Shown here: positions 35,737-45,248 of the stretch, in pieces
How the letters are laid out: every line of letters begins with the position of its first letter
How positions within the stretch are numbered: position 1 is the stretch's first letter
Assembly: GCA_002746415.1 (NCBI GenBank)
Contig: NVXD01000010.1
Location: forward strand, 1-64,000
DNA: 64,000 bases
Direction: 5' to 3'
Source of the DNA: Flavobacteriaceae bacterium
GTDB taxonomy: Bacteria; Bacteroidota; Bacteroidia; Flavobacteriales; Flavobacteriaceae
The notes under the pieces: generated by a model
The model's database searches: none
Seen by the model: only the letters and a program-made list of their open reading frames with translations
Told to the model about the DNA's origin: nothing
Position numbers and translations under genes: made by a program

Positions 35737-37023
35737 ATGAAAACAAATAAACAGCATCGCAGGAGCTTTATAAAAAAAAGTAGCTTAGGGCTTATGGGCA
35801 TCACTTTATTGCCCTCTATATATGGAAAAGTTGCCCCTAGTGACCGCCTTAGGGTTGCACACATTGGGGTAGGTGGTATGGGAAACAACCATATGAAGTG
35901 GTTCTCCGGACTTCCCGAGGTAGATGTTGTTGCCCTTTGCGATGTGGACAAACTTCATTTGGACAACAGTCTAAAAACCATGTATACATTGCAACCAGAT
36001 AAAAAAGTGGATGGCTATGAAGATTTTCGCCATATTTTGGACCGAAAGGATATTGATGCCATCACCTGTGCCACGCCAGATCATTGGCATGCCCAAATTG
36101 CAACACTTGCCTTTCAGGCAGGGAAGGATGTATATGGTGAAAAACCGCTTTCCTATGATGTGAAAGAAGGACAAATGATGCTTAAAAATATGGAAAAACA
36201 CAATCGGATTTTCCAATTGGGCACCCAAATACATGCTACAGATAATTATCATAGAGTAGTAGAAATCATCAAATCCGGTGCTATTGGAAAGGTGCATACC
36301 GTTAGATTATGGAAAACCGGTACCCCTCCCGATCTTGGCCATCCCAAAAGTGTGCCCCCACCAAAAACCTTAAATTGGGATATGTGGTTAGGGACAGCTC
36401 CTTACGTGGATTATGTACCAGAAAGATGCCATTTAAACTATCGTTATTTTTTGGATTATTCGGGGGGTATTTATGCTGATTTCTGGTGCCATATTGCCGA
36501 TGTGGTATTTTGGGCCATACAACCCAAGGGCCTAACAAGCATTGATGCAAGGGGAGAAGAAGCAGCAGGTATTGCTGATACACCCAAATGGATTGATGTT
36601 GATTATAAATTTAAGGACTTGGATCTTTATTGGACCACCAAGCCGCCAAATGTTCCCGGTGCGGCCAAAAGAAGTATTGGTGCCTATTTTGAAGGTGATA
36701 AAGGAACCTTGATTTGCGATTACTCCTCAAGAGAAATAACAATCAATGGAGAAACAGTCACTGATATTCCAGAAATACCACAAAGCATCCTTAGATCACC
36801 AGGGCACCAGCAAAATTTTGTGGATTCAGTGAAATCCAGAAAACAACCTGAATCTAACCTAGCGTATGCCCGGGAAATGACCTTGCCCATGCATTTGGGA
36901 TTGATTTCATACAGATTGGGAAGAAAACTTCAATGGAATGCGGATAAAGAAAAATTCATAGGTGACAAAGAGGCCAACGCGCTCTTGTCCAGAAAAGCCA
37001 GAAAGAAATGGCAATTGGTTTAG
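35737..37023 (+). CDS. Gfo/Idh/MocA-family oxidoreductase, Tat-exported
   Basis: A 428-residue NAD(P)-dependent oxidoreductase fold with a twin-arginine signal (KQHRRSFIKKSSLGLMGI) and thus a periplasmic location. The Rossmann part begins RVAHIGVGGMGNNHM; DAITCATPDHWHAQIA and YGEKPLSYDVKEG (with the EKP motif, catalytic Lys) are diagnostic. The C-terminal half is the alpha/beta substrate domain, with GGIYADFWCHIADVVFWA typical of the exported subgroup. Such proteins act on glycosides or inositols with tightly bound cofactor. The substrate is not evident from the surroundings, which are remnants. A bidirectional hairpin terminator follows. Confidence 0.88.
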   Translation: MKTNKQHRRSFIKKSSLGLMGITLLPSIYGKVAPSDRLRVAHIGVGGMGNNHMKWFSGLPEVDVVALCDVDKLHLDNSLKTMYTLQPDKKVDGYEDFRHILDRKDIDAITCATPDHWHAQIATLAFQAGKDVYGEKPLSYDVKEGQMMLKNMEKHNRIFQLGTQIHATDNYHRVVEIIKSGAIGKVHTVRLWKTGTPPDLGHPKSVPPPKTLNWDMWLGTAPYVDYVPERCHLNYRYFLDYSGGIYADFWCHIADVVFWAIQPKGLTSIDARGEEAAGIADTPKWIDVDYKFKDLDLYWTTKPPNVPGAAKRSIGAYFEGDKGTLICDYSSREITINGETVTDIPEIPQSILRSPGHQQNFVDSVKSRKQPESNLAYAREMTLPMHLGLISYRLGRKLQWNADKEKFIGDKEANALLSRKARKKWQLV

Positions 37024-37049
37024 TATAGTCTTTTCAACCAATATTTTAC

Positions 37050-37083
37050 CTAAACCATTGATTTTTGTATATCAATGGTTTAG
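37050..37083. terminator. Bidirectional hairpin terminator
   Basis: A perfect 12-bp stem (CTAAACCATTGA / TCAATGGTTTAG) with a 10-base loop, between the convergent ends of the oxidoreductase (plus) and the lipoprotein gene (minus). The usual position for a shared terminator; T runs on either side are short. Confidence 0.65.
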
Positions 37084-37089
37084 AATGTA

Positions 37090-37770
37090 TTAATCGTTTT
37101 TCACCCATAGGGAAGAAGACTTTATCACATCTTTACCAGAGTAAATAGGAGCAAGGGAATCTGTTGTGATCCACCAAAATCTACTTTTACATAGTTTCAT
37201 AGAATTAATTTCAATTAATCCATCTGTGAGAATTTCTTCTGCTTTGGACTCAAAGTTTTTATTGAAAGTAAAGCCAACAAGGCGATGATCTGCTTTGGAG
37301 AAATAGAAATGCCATTTTTCCTTTACAAAATCTACAGCTACTCTATGGCAGGGAATGTTGTGAAAGGTGGTTTGTACAATGGATTCGTTGATTACTCCTT
37401 CATCGTTTTGAAGGGTCATAGGCAAGCCATGAATAAAGTGATAGAAATTCTTAGTCCAAGCTGCTTGGTCACATGTTATGTCGCCCATTACAACCAAACA
37501 AGTCGTATCTGTAAAATCAACACGTTGTGCCAAGGAGGTGTTTGTGTATGAAACTCGTTTGTTTGGGTTGTCCAGTCCAATGGAAAGGCTATAAAATGTG
37601 CTGTCAGGATACACAAAATCACTTTGGATAATGATTTTTTGCTGCAAATTGTTCCATTGACCATTAGGGTCGTGAAATGCAATGCTCTTTTTCAATATTT
37701 CTTTACCAGAAGGAACTGTGCTACAGGCAGAAACCAGGAATAGTAGGCACAGATATTTTGTATATATCAT
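37090..37770 (-). CDS. Lipoprotein of the DUF6503 type, unknown function
   Basis: A 226-residue lipoprotein (signal ending LVSACSTVPSG). It opens with EILKKSIAFHDPNGQWNN and carries two strands with paired Cys (TTCLVVMGDITCD) and a YFSKADHRLVGFTFNK segment. This resembles the outer-membrane-lipoprotein-sorting-like fold of Bacteroidota DUF6503 proteins; that assignment is from memory of the pattern. No catalytic motif. It stands alone between convergent and divergent neighbours. The function cannot be told. Confidence 0.7.
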   Translation of the reverse strand: MIYTKYLCLLFLVSACSTVPSGKEILKKSIAFHDPNGQWNNLQQKIIIQSDFVYPDSTFYSLSIGLDNPNKRVSYTNTSLAQRVDFTDTTCLVVMGDITCDQAAWTKNFYHFIHGLPMTLQNDEGVINESIVQTTFHNIPCHRVAVDFVKEKWHFYFSKADHRLVGFTFNKNFESKAEEILTDGLIEINSMKLCKSRFWWITTDSLAPIYSGKDVIKSSSLWVKND

Positions 37771-38109
37771 TTAATCCATTAATAATTATACATGCTCTTT
37801 ACATCAATGTGTATGTCCAAAAATACAAAAGATAAGTGCGAATAAAGGATAAAAGGGTAAAAGGATAAAAGGGTAAAAAGGATGCTTTAAATCATACCTG
37901 AAATCATTGCATTCCGATTAGTTTTTACAGTTTGTAGTTGGCAAATCTTAATGTTTACTGCAATGACAACAAAACAATAAAAAATTTAGATGGGCCTTGA
38001 TGTAAGAAAGCATAAAAAATATCCGTTAAATAGCTGGTAGAGATGTTTATATCCCTAATTTAGGGTGTTTACTTATCTAAACGGATATTAATTTAAGGTA
38101 TAAGGTTTT
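37771..38109. other. Intergenic region with a 16-bp tandem repeat
   Basis: The divergent spacer contains two perfect copies of AAAGGATAAAAGGGTA in a row (37844-37875) and the start of a third. This G/A-rich run on the plus strand may have arisen by slippage. No RNA gene is recognised. The promoters of both flanking genes must lie here. Confidence 0.6.
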
Positions 38110-39939
38110 TTGAGATACGGTGTTGTTAAGTCATTATTTTTATTGTTTTTGCTTTGCTTTTCTATGCTGGGTACTGCACAGGACCTTGCTATTAAAAACA
38201 AATCAGAGCATATTATAATTAAAAAGGATACTTCTTTTGTAAAGCATATAAGCGTTGAATTGAAGAAAAGTGATGAAGCCTTCATTTACCCCATTTTTTA
38301 TGATACGGAGTTAGAAGTAATATCAAACATTCAATTTTATACAAAGAAGGGGGACCGTTTTAAGCTCCAAAAGAATATTTTTATTCAAGAAGATGAGGTA
38401 AGGCTGGATTATATTGCAAGTAAAAGGGTGAAGTCTATCTTTATTCCAGCAGAGACTGAAGTAAAAGTCACTTATTCTGTAGCCTGCAAGGAGCTCATGT
38501 ATTTTACCGACCTACGTTTTTTTTCATATAATGAGATAGATACCCTTACCTATCAAATTGATATTCCTAAAACTTTTCGCTTTCATCATAATATCATTTA
38601 TAAAGATTCCTTGGATTATTTGGAGATAGATTCTGTTGCTGTTGGTGACATAACCAAATGGAAGGTAAAAGTTGCTCCAGTTAAGGTGGTTTCCAATCCC
38701 TTAATGCTTTTTGGTATTTACAAAAACATGAAAGTGCCTCTAATGAGATCCCTTATAGTTCCCGTTTCCTATGAAGGTAGACCCCTTAATTATATGAATG
38801 ATTGGTACTTGGAAAAAGTAAAAAGTAGGAGGGGGTTAAACCCTACTGTTATTCAAAAAGTAAACGAGCTTACTGAAGGAGTTGAAGACCCAAAAAATCT
38901 TATGGAAATCCTGTACAAATATGTGCATAATAATTTTAAATATGTGGCGATAGAAGTTGGAATGGGCGCTTTTATTCCTACACATGCCAATGAAGTGTTT
39001 AACAACAAGTACGGAGACTGCAAGGATTTATCAAATTTGCTTTCCGAGATTTTAAACTATAAAGGCATTAAAAGTGATATTGCCATGGCTGCTACTTTTA
39101 ATCATATTAGCGATTGTGATTTTCCGTCACTAAGCTCTGCCAATCACCTTATATGTGTGGCTTATATAAATAAGGAACCGATTGTATTAGATCCTACAGA
39201 CCCAATTCATATGCCAGAAACTCCTGTAGAAAGTTTACAGGACCGAACTATTTTAATCATCAATAAAGATGGCGGTAGTTTTTATAAAATAAATAGATTT
39301 AGCCCAAAGCAGAATTTAATTAAATACGAAATTGATATCACAGCAACTAACAAGGGAGAAGTGTTAACTGGAGATTTTAAAATTCACTATAATGGGATAT
39401 CTGGCAATTTTTTAAAACGTAGTTACAGGCAAATAAATAGGGAAGAACATCAAGTAACTGTTAAAAAGTTTTATGAAAAAGTATTCGGAAATCAGTCTAT
39501 TATAAATTTCGATATAAATCAGAAAAAAAAATCCATAGCGGCAGAAGGAAAAATTAATATCAAGGGTAAAATATTCAATGATGGCGATAGCACTATGTTG
39601 TTTATAGATTTTATTCCTGGCTTAATGGAAACAGAGAGCAGGGAGACTTTACTTGTCGGTACTCATTTGGGAAGTAATTTTAGTAAAGAGGTTCACCTAA
39701 GAATAACTATGGAGGATGCTTTTGAAACCTTTGAAGCCATGGAACACAAATACGATGACCAAGGGGTTTCTCTAAACTTTAAAATTACTAGTCCATCTGA
39801 ATTTGTAATTGATTGCGTATACGACTTTTCAATTGACTATATTTCAATTGAAAAAGAAAATCTACAAAGCACAAATGAAACATTAAAAATGTTCAAAAAA
39901 ATAATTAATGAACCTATTATTCTTGAGAAAAAAAAGTAA
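38110..39939 (+). CDS. DUF3857 / transglutaminase-domain exported protein
   Basis: A 609-residue protein with an N-terminal DUF3857 domain (about 30-210), a transglutaminase-like domain (about 255-375) and a C-terminal beta domain. The catalytic triad is present: Cys304 in YGDCKDLS, His346 in SANHLICV and Asp361 in VLDPTDP. The start is a TTG at 38110, chosen because it alone gives the full signal peptide (SLFLLFLLCFSMLGTAQD); no in-frame ATG fits. Predicted periplasmic. Enzymes of this group probably act on peptide or amide bonds; the substrate is unknown. The next gene overlaps by 32 bp and belongs to the same family. Confidence 0.82.
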   Translation: MRYGVVKSLFLLFLLCFSMLGTAQDLAIKNKSEHIIIKKDTSFVKHISVELKKSDEAFIYPIFYDTELEVISNIQFYTKKGDRFKLQKNIFIQEDEVRLDYIASKRVKSIFIPAETEVKVTYSVACKELMYFTDLRFFSYNEIDTLTYQIDIPKTFRFHHNIIYKDSLDYLEIDSVAVGDITKWKVKVAPVKVVSNPLMLFGIYKNMKVPLMRSLIVPVSYEGRPLNYMNDWYLEKVKSRRGLNPTVIQKVNELTEGVEDPKNLMEILYKYVHNNFKYVAIEVGMGAFIPTHANEVFNNKYGDCKDLSNLLSEILNYKGIKSDIAMAATFNHISDCDFPSLSSANHLICVAYINKEPIVLDPTDPIHMPETPVESLQDRTILIINKDGGSFYKINRFSPKQNLIKYEIDITATNKGEVLTGDFKIHYNGISGNFLKRSYRQINREEHQVTVKKFYEKVFGNQSIINFDINQKKKSIAAEGKINIKGKIFNDGDSTMLFIDFIPGLMETESRETLLVGTHLGSNFSKEVHLRITMEDAFETFEAMEHKYDDQGVSLNFKITSPSEFVIDCVYDFSIDYISIEKENLQSTNETLKMFKKIINEPIILEKKK

Positions 39940-41935
39940 AAAAATCTGGATATTCTTAGCATTTATAACCAGTAGTATGGGTTTACAGGCTGGCGATAGC
40001 ATACCAGATGCAAAGTTTCTTGAGCATTGCAAAAAAGCAAATGCCTATTTCTTGTATCACTACACAGATATATCCTTCAAACCATTTTGGGGCAGGTATC
40101 AAAAGCGTACCACAATAAGTAGTAAGCTAGTTGTAAATAATGCTACTGGGGTAGAACAATTTGCCTTCTTAGAGTTTAGTGAATTCATTAGTGATAATTT
40201 AAAAGAGATAAAGGTTAAAACATTAAAGGCAGATGGTACTGTTGTGGTATTAGACTCTAGTTTAATATTTAAACGCAAACCTAATTCTAAAAAATTTGAA
40301 GCCATTAATTACCCCATACCTGGTGTAGAACCTGGTGATACAATCGAGACTACTTTTGCTTATACACAATTCCATAGCATGAAAGAGTTGGGCAGTTTTG
40401 TTAACCTTTACAAAGATATTCCTAGTTTAAATACTCAATATTCTATTAAATCTAAGCCCAATATATCAATTAGGTATAAAGGGTATAATGATTTTAAGAA
40501 ACCCGACATAGTGGCAAACGACACTATAATATATTGTTTGTTTCAGGGGGAGAATATTAAGGGACTAAAAACGAACCAAAATACCTGCATCAACTGCGAT
40601 TTACCTTATGCGTACTATTCTATGGAGTACAAAAATAGCGATTTCAGAAAGTGGAAAGATGTATATAATGAAGAGTTTAATATTATTACCCAACCCCTTT
40701 TATTTGAAAATAAAAATTCATCTTATTACAAAAAATGGAAAAGAAGGCTTATAGGAGAGGCCAAAGATAGTAGTAAGTATTATAAGCTTAATCTTTTGCT
40801 AGAGGACGTTGAGCAAAATATGAAAATGGAAGAAGGGTATGTTGATGAAATATTAAATTCAAGCGGATATTTTCTAAAGGAAAAAAGATTTAATTCGATT
40901 AGCATTCGCAGGTTATACAGACAATTGTTAGAGGATTTGGAAATTGAATATTGGGCAGTATTTGCGAGAAGCAAGCGGTCAGGTAAAATTGATCATCAAT
41001 ATATAAGAAAAGGCGAATTTGATCATGTTTTTTTTGCATACAACAATGAGCAGGGTACTATGAACCTTCTTTATCCACATGACACCAATTACAAATATCA
41101 TGTCAATGAAATTCCCACATCTATTTATAATACCGAGGCCGTAATCGCAAAACCATTTTTAACTAAAAAATTGAAAAAGAGCGATAAGTTTATAAACCGC
41201 GACCTGCAATTGGCGGAGGTAGATTCGGTAACCATAAACACAATCAAATTACCAGGGTCTATAATTAGTAAAAATTATATTAGGCAGGTAGTTTATAGTG
41301 ACGTGGATGTTAAGAATAAGCTAACCCCAATTAAATACAAATTTGCAATTTCTGGAGGTCTATATACGGAGTTAAAAAGTTTTATAACCTTATTAGATAA
41401 AGACGAAGAAGCAAGTGAGTATTATGATGCCCTAGATGAATACGAAGGGGAAGATGATGTAATTAAAATAGATACAGTTACAATGGTTCGTGTAAAATCT
41501 ATTAAGCCCTTTACTTATCAGATGAGCGCTGAAGGTTCCTTAAATGGGGTGTTGACCTACCTAAATGATACTATGATAAGTGTAGCTCTGGATAAACTTA
41601 TTGAGCCTAAGTCTATTGAAACCGAGGAAGAGGAGTCAGAATTAAATTATTATTTGAATTTTGGGTATTCAGATTATTATATGTTAATACTTAATTTCCC
41701 GTGTGAGATAGAGGTCTTAGGATTGGAAGCGTATAATCAGGAGTTTAAAAATGACTTTGGGGAGTATTTGTTTAATTTAAAATTAACAAACGGCAATAGG
41801 TTAAGTATTCAATCTAATTACAAAATTTTGAAAGATATGATTCCCATGGAGGCATATGCGGAATTAAAGAAACTAAATCAAGTGCTGCAAGAGCTCAAAA
41901 ATAAACGCTTAATAATAAAACTAAAGAATCCTTAG
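39908..41935 (+). CDS. DUF3857-type exported protein, degenerate transglutaminase-like
   Basis: A 675-residue exported protein (signal ending SSMGLQAGDS), overlapping its upstream neighbour by 32 bp. Its first 200 residues follow the DUF3857 plan (EQFAFLEFSEFISDNLKEIKVK, then PGVEPGDTIETTFAYTQF). In the middle, where the neighbour has YGDCKDLS and the NH/D pair, I find no equivalent Cys. FDHVFFAYNNEQGTMNLLYPHD keeps only the general His and Asp spacing, so enzymatic activity is doubtful. An acidic loop (EYEGEDD) lies near residue 515. It probably works with the upstream transglutaminase-type protein; the role is unknown. Confidence 0.75.
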   Translation: MNLLFLRKKSKKIWIFLAFITSSMGLQAGDSIPDAKFLEHCKKANAYFLYHYTDISFKPFWGRYQKRTTISSKLVVNNATGVEQFAFLEFSEFISDNLKEIKVKTLKADGTVVVLDSSLIFKRKPNSKKFEAINYPIPGVEPGDTIETTFAYTQFHSMKELGSFVNLYKDIPSLNTQYSIKSKPNISIRYKGYNDFKKPDIVANDTIIYCLFQGENIKGLKTNQNTCINCDLPYAYYSMEYKNSDFRKWKDVYNEEFNIITQPLLFENKNSSYYKKWKRRLIGEAKDSSKYYKLNLLLEDVEQNMKMEEGYVDEILNSSGYFLKEKRFNSISIRRLYRQLLEDLEIEYWAVFARSKRSGKIDHQYIRKGEFDHVFFAYNNEQGTMNLLYPHDTNYKYHVNEIPTSIYNTEAVIAKPFLTKKLKKSDKFINRDLQLAEVDSVTINTIKLPGSIISKNYIRQVVYSDVDVKNKLTPIKYKFAISGGLYTELKSFITLLDKDEEASEYYDALDEYEGEDDVIKIDTVTMVRVKSIKPFTYQMSAEGSLNGVLTYLNDTMISVALDKLIEPKSIETEEEESELNYYLNFGYSDYYMLILNFPCEIEVLGLEAYNQEFKNDFGEYLFNLKLTNGNRLSIQSNYKILKDMIPMEAYAELKKLNQVLQELKNKRLIIKLKNP

Positions 41936-42363
41936 AGTTTCTTATAAAAGGAACCATGTTGGGATTCTTAAAATGGATTTTAGTATAAACTGAAAAGCAA
42001 TTTAAGAATTATACGTTTTCTGATACATTGACTTTTTGCAAATTCAACATGTTTTTCCTTAATTTCTGATTAAAAATAACAACTATTTTTCTACTTTTAA
42101 CCATAATACTAGCTGTGGCCATTTCGTTTTATAGACACTTCTATCTGCAAGAAATAAGGTTCATTGATGCCCATAAAGAGTTATAAGGAATACTAATATA
42201 TTTCATAACAATACAAAAATTAATAATTCATACCGAACTGCTGTAAGTTTTACTCCAAATGTGCAGCTAAATTTGAGTTTCTAATTATTTCCAAGAAAGG
42301 TTTGGGTGAAATTTATATTTCCTTGTATTTATTTAGTAACTAGCGAATAATTTTAGTTCAATT
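41936..42363. other. Intergenic region, no gene seen
   Basis: 428 A/T-rich bases between the DUF3857 gene and the VTC gene. A loose stem (AAGAATCC at 41924-41931 with GGATTCTT at 41962-41969) could help end the upstream transcript. No clear promoter consensus, RNA or repeat is recognised. Confidence 0.4.
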
Positions 42364-43119
42364 ATGAAAATAAAGTGCCCCATAGCATCTAAAATAGGTA
42401 AGCTAACAACCATTTCATTACTAGACATGGAACTTGTGGCATTAATGAAACGGACCGATACCAAGTTTGTAGTTAATAAATCGCAATTACTACCAATACT
42501 AGAGCGAATAACATGTGATTATAAGGTATTGGAAATAGACGGCAATAGTATAATGAGTTATTCCTCTTTATATTTTGATACCACTAATCATAAATTTTAT
42601 CACGATCACCACAATGGTAAAAGCAATAGAACAAAAATCAGAATTAGAAAATATATTGATTCTGAACTTTGTTTTCTTGAAATAAAACAAAAAAATGGAA
42701 GAGGGGAGACAAATAAATCTAGAATACCAATAGGTGATTTTGAAACCAATTTATCAAAACCTTCCCATGATTTTATTACCAAAACAACCTTACAATCTCA
42801 TGAACTGACACCAACGTTATGGAATAATTTTGAACGTATTACTTTGGTTAATTTAAAAGACAAAGAAAGAGTTACTATAGATTTTAATCTTTTTTATACA
42901 ATGAATGGACATGAAAAAAGTTATGAAAATTTGGTGGTTATTGAAGTAAAACAAGAACGTTTTAATAGAAATTCCCCCATAGTAAGGACGTTAAAAATGT
43001 TGAAGCACTATCCGTATTCTTTTAGTAAGTATTGTATAGGAATGATAAGTCTTTACAGCGATTTGAAATATAATGTATTTAAAAATAAGCTAATTAAAAT
43101 AAATAAAATAACTACTTAA
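42364..43119 (+). CDS. VTC-domain protein, polyphosphate polymerase-like
   Basis: A 251-residue VTC (vacuolar transporter chaperone 4-like) catalytic domain, a triphosphate-tunnel metalloenzyme fold that polymerises phosphate from ATP in eukaryotes. Tunnel residues are visible: RTDTKFVVNKSQL, SSLYFDT, TKIRIRKY, CFLEIKQKN, RVTIDFNL and VVIEVKQER, the alternating basic and acidic strands of this fold. No signal or membrane segment, so it is cytoplasmic. It is 2 bp before a DUF4956 membrane protein, the usual bacterial partner. Whether it makes polyphosphate in this organism is inferred. Confidence 0.85.
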   Translation: MKIKCPIASKIGKLTTISLLDMELVALMKRTDTKFVVNKSQLLPILERITCDYKVLEIDGNSIMSYSSLYFDTTNHKFYHDHHNGKSNRTKIRIRKYIDSELCFLEIKQKNGRGETNKSRIPIGDFETNLSKPSHDFITKTTLQSHELTPTLWNNFERITLVNLKDKERVTIDFNLFYTMNGHEKSYENLVVIEVKQERFNRNSPIVRTLKMLKHYPYSFSKYCIGMISLYSDLKYNVFKNKLIKINKITT

Positions 43120-43121
43120 CT

Positions 43122-43724
43122 ATGGAATTTTTAGACATCCCACTTTTTGATGACGATTTTTATAAAATGATATTTCGGTTTACTATAAATATGTTTTTTC
43201 TAACTATAATTATTCGTTTTTTATATTATAACTCATCCAGACGAAAGGACTATTTGTTTACTTATTACATGATTAGTATCATCGTCTTCTTTTTGTGCTT
43301 TACACTTAAAAAATATGAGCTGGATATTGGTATGGCATTGGGGCTTTTTGCCATATTTGGAATAATTCGGTATCGCACAGACCCTATTCCCATAAAAGAA
43401 ATGACTTACTTATTTGTAGTCATTGGAGTTTCTGTAATAAACTCCTTGGCTAACAAAAAAATGAGTTATGCTGAAATAGTTGTTGGAAACGTTATTATAG
43501 CAGGTTCACTAGCTATTTTAGAACGCATATGGATATTAAAACAAGAAGTTACTAAACAAATAATATATGAGAATATTGAAAACATTAAACCAGAAAACGA
43601 GAAGCATCTAAAAACTGACTTAGAGCAAAGAACTGGGTTGGAAATTAATAGAATTTTAATTAATGATATAGATTTTTTAAAAGACACAGCACTAATTACC
43701 ATTTATTATTACAATAAAAAATAG
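43122..43724 (+). CDS. DUF4956 membrane protein
   Basis: 200 residues with four to five membrane helices in the first 130 (MFFLTIIIRFLYY, MISIIVFFLCFTL, GMALGLFAIFGIIRYR, LFVVIGVSVINSL) and a cytoplasmic alpha/beta tail (about 140-200). The FGIIRYRTDPIPIKEMTYLF loop is the hallmark of DUF4956, which is nearly always next to a VTC-domain protein. A plausible role is a membrane channel or anchor for the polymerase product. It overlaps neither neighbour but the spacing is 2 and 5 bp, so one operon. Confidence 0.87.
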   Translation: MEFLDIPLFDDDFYKMIFRFTINMFFLTIIIRFLYYNSSRRKDYLFTYYMISIIVFFLCFTLKKYELDIGMALGLFAIFGIIRYRTDPIPIKEMTYLFVVIGVSVINSLANKKMSYAEIVVGNVIIAGSLAILERIWILKQEVTKQIIYENIENIKPENEKHLKTDLEQRTGLEINRILINDIDFLKDTALITIYYYNKK

Positions 43725-43729
43725 ATTAT

Positions 43730-44452
43730 ATGATGAAAGAAAGCAAGAACATCAAAAGTTTAATACTTGTTGTTTTACTAAGTGTAAGTTGGATATTTGC
43801 TCAAGAGGGTGGATTGGAAGAAGTTAAAGATTTAGAAGCTTGGTCAACAATTGGGCTAGAATATAAGTTAAATAAAAAATGGTCCTTTGGATTAGAAGAG
43901 CAATTACGGTTAAAAACCGACGTTTCTGAAATTGATAAATACTTTACACAATTTGAAGCAAAATACAAGGCTTTTGATAATCTCGAATTTGGCGGCGGCG
44001 TTCGGTATCTACGAGAAAATGATACCAAAGGAAATATACAGGGTTATGAAAACCATTTTAGATTTCAATTGGATATGTCCTACAAGCATAAAATCAATGA
44101 TTTTTCTTTAAAATATAGATTGCGTTATCAGAACAAAAATGAATTAGGTATTTCTACATCCGATGCCGACTATGCAAAACAGCATATTCGCTTTAAAACT
44201 TCTATTGGATACAATATTAAAGAATGGAAATTAGACCCAAAATTTTCTGCGGAACTATTCAATCATTTTGAGGAAGGTGAGGATAATGGACTAAATAAAT
44301 ATAGATTGACATTGGGCACAGATTATAAAATAAAAAAGGTAGGAAAAATTGGATTCTTTTACCGAATGGAAAAAGAACTAAGAGTAGACATTCCTAGAAC
44401 CACGAATATTATCGGTTTAAAATTCATACATACCATAAAAAAGTCCATTTAG
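43730..44452 (+). CDS. DUF2490 outer-membrane beta-barrel protein
   Basis: A 240-residue exported protein (signal ending SWIFAQEGG) made of alternating strands, as in small outer-membrane barrels. LEAWSTIGLEYKLNKKWSFGLEEQLRL, LEFGGGVRYL and FFYRMEKELRVD are the DUF2490 pattern. It is the last of the VTC-DUF4956-DUF2490 unit (5 bp spacing). The three together span cytoplasm, inner membrane and outer membrane, hinting at a path for an exported or surface-linked polymer. The ATG at 43733 is an alternative start. Confidence 0.8.
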   Translation: MMKESKNIKSLILVVLLSVSWIFAQEGGLEEVKDLEAWSTIGLEYKLNKKWSFGLEEQLRLKTDVSEIDKYFTQFEAKYKAFDNLEFGGGVRYLRENDTKGNIQGYENHFRFQLDMSYKHKINDFSLKYRLRYQNKNELGISTSDADYAKQHIRFKTSIGYNIKEWKLDPKFSAELFNHFEEGEDNGLNKYRLTLGTDYKIKKVGKIGFFYRMEKELRVDIPRTTNIIGLKFIHTIKKSI

Positions 44453-44512
44453 GCCCAAAATAATTACAAGAAATGCTAATGTTTTTATAGTTTGTAGCCT
44501 ATTAGCCTCTTC

Positions 44513-45190
44513 ATGCAAAAGAAAGAAAACGAAACTATAAAAATAAAGAAGCCTTGGCCAACTAAAGAGGCTATGGAACAGGTTTATGAATTGAAACTTT
44601 GGGGTGATGATAGTTCTGATTTTTATTCAGGTATAGGATCGCACTCTCCTGAGATGGTACATCCATATCTAGAGGTGTTAACTTCATTTTTAACTTCATT
44701 TAAAAGTCCACTTGTAGTATGTGATTTAGGATGTGGTGATTTTAATGTTGGTAAGGAATTGATAAAGCATACAAAGAAGTATGTTGCGATAGATATCGTA
44801 GCAGATCTTATTATCCATAATATGGATAAATTTAAAGCACAAAATTTAGAATTCCATTGTTTGGATATCGCAGTAGCTGATTTACCATCTGGAGATTGTG
44901 CCATTTTAAGGCAAGTACTGCAACATGTATCCAATGTTGAAGTACAACGTATAGTGCGTAAGTTAGCTGAATTTAAGTATGTTATTGTAACAGAACACTT
45001 GCCTTTAGGAGATTTTGTACCTAATAAAGATATTGTTTCAGGACAAGGCATTAGAATAAAAAAGCAAAGCGGTGTAAACCTCTTAGCACCTCCATTTAAT
45101 TTTAAGGTAAAAGAAGAAAAACAACTGTTGTCTATTATTTTAGAGGATGGTAAAGGGGCTGTCGTAACTACCTTTTATAAAGTTTTTTAA
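44513..45190 (+). CDS. Class I SAM-dependent methyltransferase
   Basis: 225 residues with a Rossmann methyltransferase core: VVCDLGCGDFNVGKELI (motif I), KYVAIDIVADLI (acidic motif II), LEFHCLDIAVADLP and CAILRQVLQHVSN (motif IV region). The substrate is not predictable. It starts 60 bp after the DUF2490 gene on the same strand and may be cotranscribed. Cytoplasmic, no unusual features. Confidence 0.85.
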   Translation: MQKKENETIKIKKPWPTKEAMEQVYELKLWGDDSSDFYSGIGSHSPEMVHPYLEVLTSFLTSFKSPLVVCDLGCGDFNVGKELIKHTKKYVAIDIVADLIIHNMDKFKAQNLEFHCLDIAVADLPSGDCAILRQVLQHVSNVEVQRIVRKLAEFKYVIVTEHLPLGDFVPNKDIVSGQGIRIKKQSGVNLLAPPFNFKVKEEKQLLSIILEDGKGAVVTTFYKVF

Positions 45191-45248
45191 CTTGATAAAT
45201 ATGGAGATTCTGAACTTCATCTATTTGTTTTCGACTTGTTACAAGCGA

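Noticed and set aside
37844-37880. CRISPR-like repeat
   Set aside because: Two adjacent 16-bp units without spacers; a slippage repeat.
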